NCBI GenBank assembly: GCA_024409145.1
Contig: JAKSUF010000068.1
Span: 1-7,561 of the forward strand
DNA from: an archaeon
GTDB taxonomy: Archaea; Methanobacteriota; Methanobacteria; Methanobacteriales; Methanobacteriaceae
Direction of reading: 5' to 3'
DNA: 7,561 bases
The number at the start of each line of letters is the position of its first letter. Position 1 is the first letter of the stretch. Below the pieces are notes generated by a model. That model had not been told where the DNA came from. It saw only the letters and a program-made list of their open reading frames with translations, and ran no database searches. Position numbers and translations under genes: made by a program. Shown here piece after piece: positions 1-6,105 of the stretch.

Positions 1-338
1 TAAGATACGATGGAGTATTTAGTTTTATTTATTCAAGACGTGAAGGAACACCTGCCGCAAAAATGACAGATGTATTTACTGAAGAAGAATTAAAAGATAG
101 ATTTGATAGATTACTTAAACTTGATGAAAAAATTAGAACAGAAAATAATGAAAAGAGATTAGGAAATGTTTATGAAGTTCTAGTTGAACAAGAAACAAGT
201 GAAGGTAATTTAGAATCAAGAACTGATGGAAGTTTACTTGTTCATTTTAAAGGTGATAAATCTTTAATAGGAACATTCCAAAAAGTAAAAATAATTGAAG
301 CAAAAGGATATTACTTAACAGGTGAACTTATAAAATAA
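1..338 (+). CDS. miaB: MiaB, tRNA-2-methylthio-N6-dimethylallyladenosine synthase (3' end only)
   Basis: This is the C-terminal part (about 111 residues) of a radical SAM methylthiotransferase; the gene begins before the window and the first whole codon is at position 3. MiaB adds a methylthio group to i6A at position 37 of tRNAs that read codons starting with U. The visible sequence opens with YDGVFSFIYSRREGTPAAKM, which matches the conserved end of the radical SAM domain in MiaB (F.YS.REGTPAA.M). A helical linker (EEELKDRFDRLLKLDEKIRTEN) follows, then a TRAM domain with the MiaB-like pattern YEVLVEQ...ESRTDGSLLVHFKG...IGTFQKVKIIEAKGYYLTGEL. The FeS cluster cysteines lie outside the window. 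The reading frame is intact to its TAA stop. It sits 15 bp upstream of the GNAT gene with no terminator between, so the two are probably cotranscribed. The TRAM segment and the GTPAA motif separate it from MtaB and RimO with good confidence. Confidence 0.93.
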   Translation, partial: RYDGVFSFIYSRREGTPAAKMTDVFTEEELKDRFDRLLKLDEKIRTENNEKRLGNVYEVLVEQETSEGNLESRTDGSLLVHFKGDKSLIGTFQKVKIIEAKGYYLTGELIK

Positions 339-353
339 CAAGGAGAAATTCTT

Positions 354-756
354 ATGATAAAAAGAGTGACTAATGAAATAGAAGCAAATGAATGTGATAA
401 GATGCTTAATGAATTGATCATTGATGAAAAGAAATATAATGGATAAAGAAGAAAATATTATTTTAGTTGATACTGATAATATAAATAATGAAGAAGTTAT
501 AAGAGGATATGTGTTTGCAAGACCAATAAGAGATGATGAACTTGAAGGCTATATTATTAACGCTCTTTATGTTAAAGAAGAATTTAGAAAACATGGAATA
601 GCAAAAGAATTACTAAATGAAATATTAAAACTTGTTAACGAAAAAAATCCATCATTCATAGATATAAATGTTATGTATGATAATGAAGTTGCAAAAAAAT
701 TATATGAAGAAATAAATTTCAAACCATTTAGATTAACAATGAGATTAGACAAATAA
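354..756 (+). pseudogene. GNAT-family N-acetyltransferase, split by a +1 frame shift
   Basis: Two overlapping frames together make one small GNAT protein. The first frame starts at ATG 354 behind a good AGGAG (341-345) and runs 30 residues to TAA 444-446; its ...CDKMLNELIIDEKKYN looks like the first helices of a GNAT fold. The second frame is open from 418 to TAA 754-756 and carries the acetyl-CoA core: a beta strand with IRGYVFARP, then INALYVKEEFRKHGIAKELL, whose R-K-H-G-I-A is the GNAT pyrophosphate-binding loop (R/Q-x-x-G-x-G/A), then a C-terminal Y-D-N-E-V-A-K-K-L-Y-E segment. The span 354-756 is 403 bp, one base more than a whole number of codons. Dropping one base of the GG at 441-442 would give a 133-residue protein reading ...EKKYNDKEEN. 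The second frame alone (TTG 421 or ATG 439) would lack the N-terminal strand and helices, and neither start has a clear ribosome binding site. Substrate unknown. It may be a real mutation, an assembly error, or two-step translation. Confidence 0.7.
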
Positions 757-775
757 AAAAATATTGGAGAATAAA

Positions 776-2578
776 ATGTACGACAAAAGTAAGATAAGAA
801 ATTTTTCTATTATCGCACATATAGATCATGGTAAGAGTACACTTGCAGATAGAATAATTGAAAAGACAGGATTTCTAACTGAAAGAGAAATGAAAGATCA
901 AATACTTGATAACATGGATATTGAAAGAGAAAGAGGAATAACAATTAAATCTCAATCGGTAAGACTTGTTTATAAAGCGAATAATGGAGAAGAATATATA
1001 TTCAATTTAATAGACACTCCAGGTCATGTTGACTTTAACTATGAAGTATCAAGAAGTTTAGCAGCATGTGATGGCGCAATTTTAATAGTAGATGCATCTC
1101 AAGGAATAGAAGCACAAACTTTAGCTAATGCATATCTTGCTATGGATAATGATCTAGAAATTTTACCTGTAGTAAATAAAATAGATTTACCTAGTGCAAG
1201 ACCAGATGAAGTAAAAGAAGAAATAGAAAATACATTATGTATTGTTTCTGATGATGCTCCATGTATATCAGCTAAAGAAGGAACAAATATTGAAGATGTT
1301 CTTGAAATGATAGTAAAGAGATTACCAGCACCAGTTGGTGATGAAACTAAACCACTTAAAGCATTAATATTTGATGCTATGTATGACATATATAAAGGTG
1401 TAGTTGTATTTACTAGAATTAAAGAAGGTAAAATGAAAAAGGGTGACATGATTAAATTCATGGCTACAGATAAAAATTATGAAATAACTGAAGTTGGATA
1501 TTTTGGCGCAGGAACATTTATACCATGTGATGTACTTGAAGCAGGTGAAGTAGGTTATGTATGTGCTAGTATCAAAAACTTAAAAGATACAAAGATAGGT
1601 GATACTATAACTCTTGCTAAAGGCGGAACAGATGAACCACTACCAGGATATAAACCAGTAAACCCAATGGTATATTGCGGAATATATTCTGCTGATGGAT
1701 CAAAGTATGAAGACTTAAAAGAAGCATTAGAAAAATTACAAATCAATGATGCATCATTAACATTCGAACCAGAATCAAGTGAAGCATTAGGATTTGGATT
1801 CAGATGTGGATTCCTTGGATTATTACATATGGATATAATTCAAGAAAGATTAGAAAGAGAATATAACTTAGACTTAGTAACAACAAGTCCATCAGTAACA
1901 TATAGAGTTACAAAAACAGATGGTGAAGTATTTATGTGTAGTAACCCAGCAGATTTACCAGATGCTACACAAATAAAAATGATGGAAGAACCAATGATGA
2001 AAGCAGAAATTATTACTCCATCAGATTATGTTGGACCTGTTATGGAATTATGCCAAGAAAGAAGAGGTGTATACCATAAGATTGAATACATAGAAAAGAC
2101 AAGAGCGGTATTACATTATGACTTACCATTAAATGAAGTAATCTTTGATTTCTTTGATGTATTAAAATCAAGAACAAAAGGATACGCATCATTTGATTAT
2201 GAGTTTAAAGGATATCAAGAATCTAGTTTAGTAAAAATAGATATAATTATAAATAGAGATAAAGTAGATGCACTTAGCTGTATAGTACATAGAGGAAATG
2301 CAGAAAATAGAGGAAGAAGAATGGCAGAAAAACTTAAAGAAGAAATTCCAAGACAATTATTCGAAATTCCTATTCAAGCTGCTATAGGTAATAAGATTAT
2401 AGCAAGAGAAACTATTAAGGCATTAAGAAAAGACGTACTAGCAAAATGTTATGGAGGAGATATTACTCGTAAGAAGAAACTTCTAGAAAAACAAAAAGAA
2501 GGAAAGAAGAGAATGAGACAAGTAGGTAAAGTTCAAATCCCACAAAGTGCATTTATGAGTATATTAAAAATTGATTAG
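776..2578 (+). CDS. lepA: LepA, elongation factor 4, ribosome-associated translational GTPase
   Basis: This is a 600-residue LepA/EF4, full length for the family. LepA binds the ribosome, and roles in back-translocation, initiation and 30S assembly have been reported. The G domain carries AHIDHGKST (residues 14-22, P-loop), the switch I segment ERERGITIKS, DTPGH (80-84, with catalytic-type His84), NKID (134-137) and SAKEG. Next come the beta-barrel domain II and then the LepA signature GFGFRCGFLGLLHMDIIQER. The lysine/arginine-rich C-terminal domain specific to LepA (GGDITRKKKLLEKQKEGKKR) closes the protein. I chose ATG 776 over the in-frame TTG at 764 because a GGAG at 766-769 lies 6 bp before the ATG, and the protein then begins MYDKSKIRNFSII as in other LepA proteins. 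It follows the GNAT gene by 19 bp with no visible promoter or terminator. In many Bacillota lepA is followed by hemW; here a small membrane protein follows instead. Confidence 0.97.
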   Translation: MYDKSKIRNFSIIAHIDHGKSTLADRIIEKTGFLTEREMKDQILDNMDIERERGITIKSQSVRLVYKANNGEEYIFNLIDTPGHVDFNYEVSRSLAACDGAILIVDASQGIEAQTLANAYLAMDNDLEILPVVNKIDLPSARPDEVKEEIENTLCIVSDDAPCISAKEGTNIEDVLEMIVKRLPAPVGDETKPLKALIFDAMYDIYKGVVVFTRIKEGKMKKGDMIKFMATDKNYEITEVGYFGAGTFIPCDVLEAGEVGYVCASIKNLKDTKIGDTITLAKGGTDEPLPGYKPVNPMVYCGIYSADGSKYEDLKEALEKLQINDASLTFEPESSEALGFGFRCGFLGLLHMDIIQERLEREYNLDLVTTSPSVTYRVTKTDGEVFMCSNPADLPDATQIKMMEEPMMKAEIITPSDYVGPVMELCQERRGVYHKIEYIEKTRAVLHYDLPLNEVIFDFFDVLKSRTKGYASFDYEFKGYQESSLVKIDIIINRDKVDALSCIVHRGNAENRGRRMAEKLKEEIPRQLFEIPIQAAIGNKIIARETIKALRKDVLAKCYGGDITRKKKLLEKQKEGKKRMRQVGKVQIPQSAFMSILKID

Positions 2579-2587
2579 GAGAATGTT

Positions 2588-2797
2588 ATGCTAAAGGTAT
2601 ATATATTTAAATTATCAAGCGTACTTTTAGGGATTATAGCAGGAGTGCTATATCTTTGTAAGGTATCAGAAAACATATGGATAACACTTCTTGCGATAGC
2701 AGGATTATTACTTTTTGTAGATACAAAGGTCAATAAAGAAAATATATATGCTAGTAATTTAAAGTATATGGCAGAACATAAAGTTACAAAAAAATAA
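2588..2797 (+). CDS. Small two-helix membrane protein of unknown function
   Basis: I do not recognise this 69-residue protein. It has two hydrophobic stretches, roughly residues 4-23 (VYIFKLSSVLLGIIAGVLYL) and 30-44 (IWITLLAIAGLLLFV), joined by a short KVSEN turn. A polar, lysine-rich tail of about 25 residues (DTKVNKENIYAS...HKVTKK) follows. This suggests a helical hairpin in the cytoplasmic membrane; the positive tail predicts that both ends are inside. The start is well supported: AGGAGA at 2577-2582 overlaps the lepA stop codon (TAG 2576-2578) and lies 5 bp before ATG 2588. Translation is therefore probably coupled to lepA, and the gene is the last in the operon, 21 bp before a strong terminator. 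The ATG at 2583 gives only three codons and is not a rival. That the gene is real rests on start quality, position and hydrophobic pattern, not on a family match. Confidence 0.72.
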   Translation: MLKVYIFKLSSVLLGIIAGVLYLCKVSENIWITLLAIAGLLLFVDTKVNKENIYASNLKYMAEHKVTKK

Positions 2798-2818
2798 CTA
2801 ATATTACAATTCAAATAC

Positions 2819-2855
2819 AAAAGTGATAAAATACTTGCTATTTTATCACTTTTTT
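2819..2855 (+). terminator. Intrinsic terminator of the miaB-lepA operon
   Basis: A perfect 15-bp inverted repeat, AAAAGTGATAAAATA (2819-2833) and TATTTTATCACTTTT (2839-2853), encloses a 5-nt CTTGC loop, and the right arm ends in a six-T run. It lies 21 bp after the small membrane-protein gene, so it ends the upstream operon. Because the stem begins with A's that pair with the T-run, it could also act, less efficiently, on the other strand. Confidence 0.92.
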
Positions 2856-2863
2856 ACTATAAT
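2835..2863 (+). promoter_or_regulatory. Predicted sigma-A-type promoter overlapping the terminator
   Basis: A -35-like TTGCTA (2835-2840, four of six consensus bases) and a perfect TATAAT -10 (2858-2863) are separated by exactly 17 bp. Transcription would start near 2870, giving a leader of about 45 nt to the ATG at 2915. The -35 lies in the loop and right arm of the upstream terminator hairpin, and the -10 begins 2 bp after its T-run. It would drive the single gene 2915-3193. The spacing and perfect -10 are strong; the AT-rich background weakens the statistical weight. Confidence 0.7.
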
Positions 2864-2882
2864 GACATATGCTTATTTAGTT

Positions 2883-2900
2883 TGCTCTTATTAAAGAGTA
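2883..2900 (+). promoter_or_regulatory. Short leader hairpin next to the ribosome binding site
   Basis: TGCTCTT (2883-2889) and AAGAGTA (2894-2900) can form a 7-bp stem, including one G-U pair, around an ATTA loop. It ends one base before the GGAGG (2902-2906) of the following gene. It may protect the 5' end of the mRNA or affect ribosome access; it is too short to call a riboswitch, and chance is possible. Confidence 0.3.
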
Positions 2901-2914
2901 TGGAGGTATCAATT

Positions 2915-3193
2915 ATGTTTTTTAAGCACAAAGAAGAACCTGAGGTCGTTGTCCCCGATAGGGAGATAACAAAAGAAGCAGAAATATTAGTATACGAAAC
3001 ACTTAATGATTATTTGATCTCACATGAAGTAGATGATGTAAAAATAGCTCATTATAGTATATCAGAGGATGAATATAATAAGTATGTGCCTTTAGAAAAG
3101 GAAGCAAAAAGAATTGCAAGCACACTTAATTTCAACTTTGATCTTGAAGAAATAAACAAGTCATATTTTATTTCTGTATCAATGAAACAATAA
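2915..3193 (+). CDS. Acidic 92-residue protein of unknown function
   Basis: I do not recognise a family. The protein starts MFFKHKEEPEVVVPDREITKEAE, has no signal peptide or membrane segment, and is rich in Glu, Asp and Lys, so it is probably soluble and cytoplasmic. The middle (TKEAEILVYETLNDYL) and a later stretch (LEKEAKRIASTL) look helical; short beta-like stretches include DDVKIAHYSI and the C-terminal KSYFISVSMK. I chose ATG 2915 because GGAGG (2902-2906) lies 8 bp upstream; the in-frame TTG at 2882 lacks such a site and falls in the leader hairpin. The gene has its own predicted promoter and its own terminator, which overlaps its stop codon, so it is an independent unit between two operons. 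Codons near its start (GTC, CCC, AGG) are unusually GC-rich for this window. Confidence 0.78.
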   Translation: MFFKHKEEPEVVVPDREITKEAEILVYETLNDYLISHEVDDVKIAHYSISEDEYNKYVPLEKEAKRIASTLNFNFDLEEINKSYFISVSMKQ

Positions 3194-3226
3194 AAAAATG
3201 GAGAAGGAAACTTCTCCATTTTTTTT
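3192..3226 (+). terminator. Intrinsic terminator overlapping the stop codon of the 92-residue gene
   Basis: AAAAAAATGGAGAAG (3192-3206) pairs perfectly with CTTCTCCATTTTTTT (3211-3225) around a GAAA tetraloop of the stable GNRA class, followed by the end of an eight-T run. The left arm starts inside the TAA stop (3191-3193). The A-run before the stem makes it potentially bidirectional, but no gene on the other strand needs it. Confidence 0.95.
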
Positions 3227-3276
3227 GTGATTAAATATATAAAAAATAGACATAAATAAATACTAAATTTTAATGG

Positions 3277-3309
3277 TTAAAATAATGTTAAATAATCTTT
3301 AAATAACTT
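3277..3309. repeat. Three 11-bp-spaced TTAAA-type direct repeats upstream of the glycan operon
   Basis: TTAAAATAATG (3277), TTAAATAATCT (3288) and TTAAATAACTT (3299) start exactly 11 bp apart; the second and third agree at 9 of 11 bases. They end 8 bp before the predicted -35 hexamer at 3318. Such phasing puts each element on one face of the helix and resembles either an UP-element-like AT tract or a direct-repeat site for an OmpR/PhoB-type response regulator. The whole intergenic stretch is extremely AT-rich, so chance is a serious alternative. Confidence 0.4.
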
Positions 3310-3317
3310 GTATTTGC

Positions 3318-3345
3318 TTGACTTTAAAAAACATTACTTTATCAT
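3318..3345 (+). promoter_or_regulatory. Predicted sigma-A-type promoter of the glycan operon
   Basis: TTGACT (3318-3323, five of six consensus bases) and TATCAT (3340-3345, five of six) are separated by 16 bp. Transcription would start near 3352, giving a leader of about 48 nt before ATG 3400. It is the best match in the 173-bp gap between the terminator at 3226 and the first glycosyltransferase gene, where a promoter is required. AT-rich DNA here offers weaker alternatives for the -10. Confidence 0.65.
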
Positions 3346-3352
3346 TTTAATA

Positions 3353-3375
3353 GCATAAAATTTAATGAATTATGC
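3353..3375 (+). other. Leader inverted repeat GCATAA / TTATGC
   Basis: GCATAA (3353-3358) and TTATGC (3370-3375) can pair around an 11-nt loop right at the predicted 5' end of the operon mRNA. Adjacent CCTA (3375-3378) can alternatively pair with TAGG (3388-3391), which overlaps the AGGAG ribosome binding site (3389-3393). Both stems are weak; the palindrome could equally be an operator half-site pair or chance. Confidence 0.25.
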
Positions 3376-3399
3376 CTACTAAAAAAATAGGAGTAAAAG

Positions 3400-4527
3400 A
3401 TGAAAGTTATTCATATAATTAGTGGTGGAGATAGTGGAGGAGCTAAGACTCATCTTATTGCACTTTCAAAAGAATTAGTTAAACATATTGATCTAAAGAT
3501 TGTATGTTTTATTGAAGGTGATTTTTATAAAGAAGCAAAAGCTATCGGATTACCAGTTGTATTAATAAAACAAAAAAATAGAACTGATGCTTTATTTAGT
3601 AATGAATTAGTTGAATTCCTTAAGAATGAAAAACCTGATGTTGTTCATGCTCATGGAGCAAGAGCAAACTTTGCAGTATTTCTTAAGAAGAAAAAAATTA
3701 ATTGCCCAACAATAACAACAGTTCATAGTGATTATCGTTTAGACTTTAAAGATAATCTATATAAATATATAGTCTTTACTATGTTAAATAAAATATCACT
3801 TGGAGCATTTGATTATTATATTGGTGTATCACCAGAATTTAAAAAGATGCTAATTGAAAGAGGATATAAAGAAGAAAAAATATTTAGCATATTTAATGGT
3901 GTAGACTTTGAAGAAAAATTAAATTTAACTTCAAAAGAAGAATTTGCAAAGAAACATAATTTAAATATACCAAAAGATAAAATCATTGTAGGAAATTTAT
4001 CTAGACTAGAAGTTGTTAAAGGAGTAGATGTATTTACTAAAGGTGCAGCTTTATGTTTAAAAGAAAATGATAAATTACATTTCCTAGTTGCAGGTGATGG
4101 AACACAAAAAGAAAATTTATTGAAACTTGCAAAAGATTTAGGAATAGAAAATGATATTACATTCATGGGTTACATTACAGACTCAAATGATTTCTTAAAT
4201 TATGTTGATATAAATTGTATTACATCACATAGTGAAAGTTTTACTTATTCATTACTTGAAGGAGCAAGAGCACATAAAGCTTCAATAGCTTCACGTGTTG
4301 GAGGCTTACCTTTCTTAATTAAAGATAATGAAACTGGATTACTATTTGATGATGAAGATGTTAATAAATTAAAAGATAATATATTAAAATATGCAAATGA
4401 TGAATCATTAAGAAAACAAATGGGAGAAAATTTATATAGCTTTGCTAAAGAAAATTTCTCAACAGATGCAATGTGTAAAAAACACTTAGAAATTTATAAT
4501 GAGGTTATAAAGAATGGAAAAAAATAA
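3400..4527 (+). CDS. GT4-family (GT-B fold) glycosyltransferase
   Basis: This 375-residue protein is a complete glycosyltransferase of the family 4 type. Such enzymes transfer a sugar from a nucleotide-sugar donor, with retention of configuration, to a lipid-linked or glycan acceptor on the cytoplasmic face of the membrane. The N-terminal domain opens with MKVIHIISGGDSGGAKTHLI, the glycine-rich acceptor-side loop, and contains PDVVHAHGARANF. The C-terminal donor-binding domain has GNLSRLEVVKG, with Arg202 and Lys207 at the usual phosphate-contacting positions, and the E-x7-E motif at Glu279 and Glu287 (SESFTYSLLEGAR). No signal peptide or membrane helix is evident. ATG 3400 follows AGGAG by 6 bp. 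The gene leads the operon, and its end overlaps the MurJ-like gene by 14 bp, which suggests coupled translation and a shared lipid-linked pathway. Donor and acceptor cannot be read from sequence. Confidence 0.92.
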   Translation: MKVIHIISGGDSGGAKTHLIALSKELVKHIDLKIVCFIEGDFYKEAKAIGLPVVLIKQKNRTDALFSNELVEFLKNEKPDVVHAHGARANFAVFLKKKKINCPTITTVHSDYRLDFKDNLYKYIVFTMLNKISLGAFDYYIGVSPEFKKMLIERGYKEEKIFSIFNGVDFEEKLNLTSKEEFAKKHNLNIPKDKIIVGNLSRLEVVKGVDVFTKGAALCLKENDKLHFLVAGDGTQKENLLKLAKDLGIENDITFMGYITDSNDFLNYVDINCITSHSESFTYSLLEGARAHKASIASRVGGLPFLIKDNETGLLFDDEDVNKLKDNILKYANDESLRKQMGENLYSFAKENFSTDAMCKKHLEIYNEVIKNGKK

Positions 4528-6094
4528 AGGACTAGGTGTAATTAAATCAGCAAGCATTGTTATAGTAGTTACACTTATTAGTAAACTATTAGGATTCGTT
4601 AGAGAAATTTGCATGGGTAGTAGTTTTGGTACATCGATTGAATCAGATATTTATTTCTGGGCAATGAGCGTTACTACAGTTATATTTATGGCTATAGCAA
4701 CAGCAGTTGCATCGGCAATGTTACCAACGTTAAACGAATATAGATTAAAGAAAGAAAATGATAAATTAAAAAAATATATAAATAAAATTTTTACATTATC
4801 ATTTATTGTGTCTGTAGTAATAATAGCAATATTAGTTATTACAAGTCCATGGTTTGTAAAATTAATTGCAGTAAAATATTCTGGTTCAGAATTAGATCTT
4901 GCAATTCAACTTGTAAGAATTTTATCAATTAGTTTTTTATTTATTATGGTTGCTTATATTGCAAAAACAATCTTACAAGCAAACGAAAAATTCTTTATGT
5001 ATTCAATTATAAGTTTACCTTATAATATATTTATAATTTTATATTTAATTTTCTTTAGTGATAAATTTGGTATAGAAGGTTTAGCATTAGTAACAGTATG
5101 TGGATGGCTTTGCCAATATCTTATTCAAATTCCTTCACTTAGAAAATGTAAATCAAAATTTGGATTTAATTTTAAATTAAAAGATGATGAAGTTAAAAAG
5201 TTTGTAATTTTATTTTTACCACTTTTAGTATCATCATTAATATATTCAATAAATACATTAGTAGATAAGAGTATTGCATTAAACTTAGATGATGGTAAAG
5301 TTGCAGGACTTAATTATGGATATAATATTTATCAATCAATTGCAACAACAATTATTATAGGAATATCAACAGTACTTTATCCTAAGTTTGTTGAATCAAA
5401 AGTTGTAAACAGCAAAGAAGAATTTAAAGAAGAAATAATTTCAGTATTAAAAATTATGACATACATAGCATTACCTTTAATGGTTTGCTTTATAGTATTA
5501 AATAAACAAATAGTTGAAGTTGCTTATATGAGAAATTCATTTACAGCTGAGTCTGTAGAACTAACACGTTTCTCATTGATATTCTATTCACTAGGAACAT
5601 TGAGTTATACATTCCAAGAAATGTTGCTTAAGATTTTTTATTCATTGAAAGAATCAAAAATTCCTATGATAACTTCAATCATAACTGTTGTATTAAATAT
5701 CGCACTAGATATTTGGCTAGTACAAACACCTTTAAATTATAAAGGATTAGCACTTGCAACAACAATTGCAGTTACACTTAATGCAATAATGTTATTCGTA
5801 GCATTAGAAAAAAGATTTGGATCTTTAAGAAAAAGAAAAATATTATTAACTTTTATTAAAGCAATTCTTTCTTTAGTATTACCTGGAATAGCATGTTACT
5901 TTATAATAAATAATTTATATGTTACAGGTGCAAGTTTAATAATTAACTTCCTAGTTATATTATTAGCAGTTGCGGTATCTGGAATATTATATTTTGTATC
6001 AAGCTATATATTAAGAATGGAAGAAACAGAATATATATTAACAGATATATTAAAAATTAAGAAAAAGAAAAATATAGATGAACTATTAAAATAA
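4514..6094 (+). CDS. murJ: MurJ/MviN-family lipid-linked glycan flippase
   Basis: This 526-residue polytopic protein belongs to the MurJ (MviN) branch of the MOP exporter superfamily. Family members flip lipid II, or related lipid-linked sugars, across the cytoplasmic membrane. The N-terminal signature SKLLGFVREICMGSSFG followed by SDIYFWAM matches MurJ (GF.R......FG....D.f), as does ...AMLPTLNEY at the end of helix 2. Later family landmarks are the L-Q-A-N-E-K-F region, VAYMRNSFTAESVELT, and FYSLKESKIP. Hydrophobic segments run throughout, consistent with about 14 helices. The start at ATG 4514 overlaps the preceding glycosyltransferase gene; GAGG at 4501-4504 lies 9 bp upstream. The 'IPN' motif usual in helix 2 reads SVTTVI here. 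Because it sits between glycosyltransferases, it may be a paralogue for a surface glycan rather than the lipid II flippase; the family call is firm, the substrate is not. Confidence 0.88.
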   Translation: MEKNKGLGVIKSASIVIVVTLISKLLGFVREICMGSSFGTSIESDIYFWAMSVTTVIFMAIATAVASAMLPTLNEYRLKKENDKLKKYINKIFTLSFIVSVVIIAILVITSPWFVKLIAVKYSGSELDLAIQLVRILSISFLFIMVAYIAKTILQANEKFFMYSIISLPYNIFIILYLIFFSDKFGIEGLALVTVCGWLCQYLIQIPSLRKCKSKFGFNFKLKDDEVKKFVILFLPLLVSSLIYSINTLVDKSIALNLDDGKVAGLNYGYNIYQSIATTIIIGISTVLYPKFVESKVVNSKEEFKEEIISVLKIMTYIALPLMVCFIVLNKQIVEVAYMRNSFTAESVELTRFSLIFYSLGTLSYTFQEMLLKIFYSLKESKIPMITSIITVVLNIALDIWLVQTPLNYKGLALATTIAVTLNAIMLFVALEKRFGSLRKRKILLTFIKAILSLVLPGIACYFIINNLYVTGASLIINFLVILLAVAVSGILYFVSSYILRMEETEYILTDILKIKKKKNIDELLK

Positions 6095-6105
6095 TGGAGG
6101 ACAAA

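Noticed and set aside
415..417. TGA as a tryptophan codon (mycoplasma-type code), which would extend the GNAT core frame upstream
   Set aside because: Located tryptophans in the window are all TGG, and the upstream frame with the good start is in a different phase, so recoding would not repair the gene.
418..446. Programmed +1 frameshift of the prfB type in the GNAT gene
   Set aside because: There is no CTT-TGA-like shift site and no properly spaced internal Shine-Dalgarno stimulator; a simple indel is more likely.
567..752. Minus-strand open frame opposite the GNAT gene
   Set aside because: It lies wholly antisense to the conserved GNAT core, has no ribosome binding site I can see, and its composition is what the reverse complement of AT-rich coding DNA gives.
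764..775. TTG start at 764 for lepA
   Set aside because: The TTG overlaps the GGAG that serves ATG 776, and LepA proteins do not usually carry the extra four residues.
1099..1746. Two minus-strand open frames opposite lepA (1099-1461 and 1555-1746)
   Set aside because: Both are shadows of the strongly conserved lepA frame and show no recognisable domain.
2575..2820. Minus-strand open frame opposite the small membrane protein
   Set aside because: The plus-strand frame has an excellent ribosome binding site and operon position; the antisense frame has neither and its start runs into the terminator.
2882..2914. TTG start at 2882 for the 92-residue gene
   Set aside because: It would place the GGAGG site inside the coding region and begin within a leader hairpin; ATG 2915 has ideal spacing.
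3227..3399. Riboswitch or small RNA in the gap before the glycan operon
   Set aside because: The predicted leader is only about 48 nt and very AT-rich, with no conserved core such as a T-box or known metabolite-binding fold; I see only the promoter, phased repeats and weak stems.
3816..4166. Minus-strand open frame opposite the first glycosyltransferase
   Set aside because: It is antisense to a well-conserved GT4 frame and has no independent support.
6094..6105. ATG start at 6094 for the anchored protein
   Set aside because: It overlaps the MurJ stop codon attractively, but the GGAGG at 6096-6100 lies after it and clearly serves ATG 6106.
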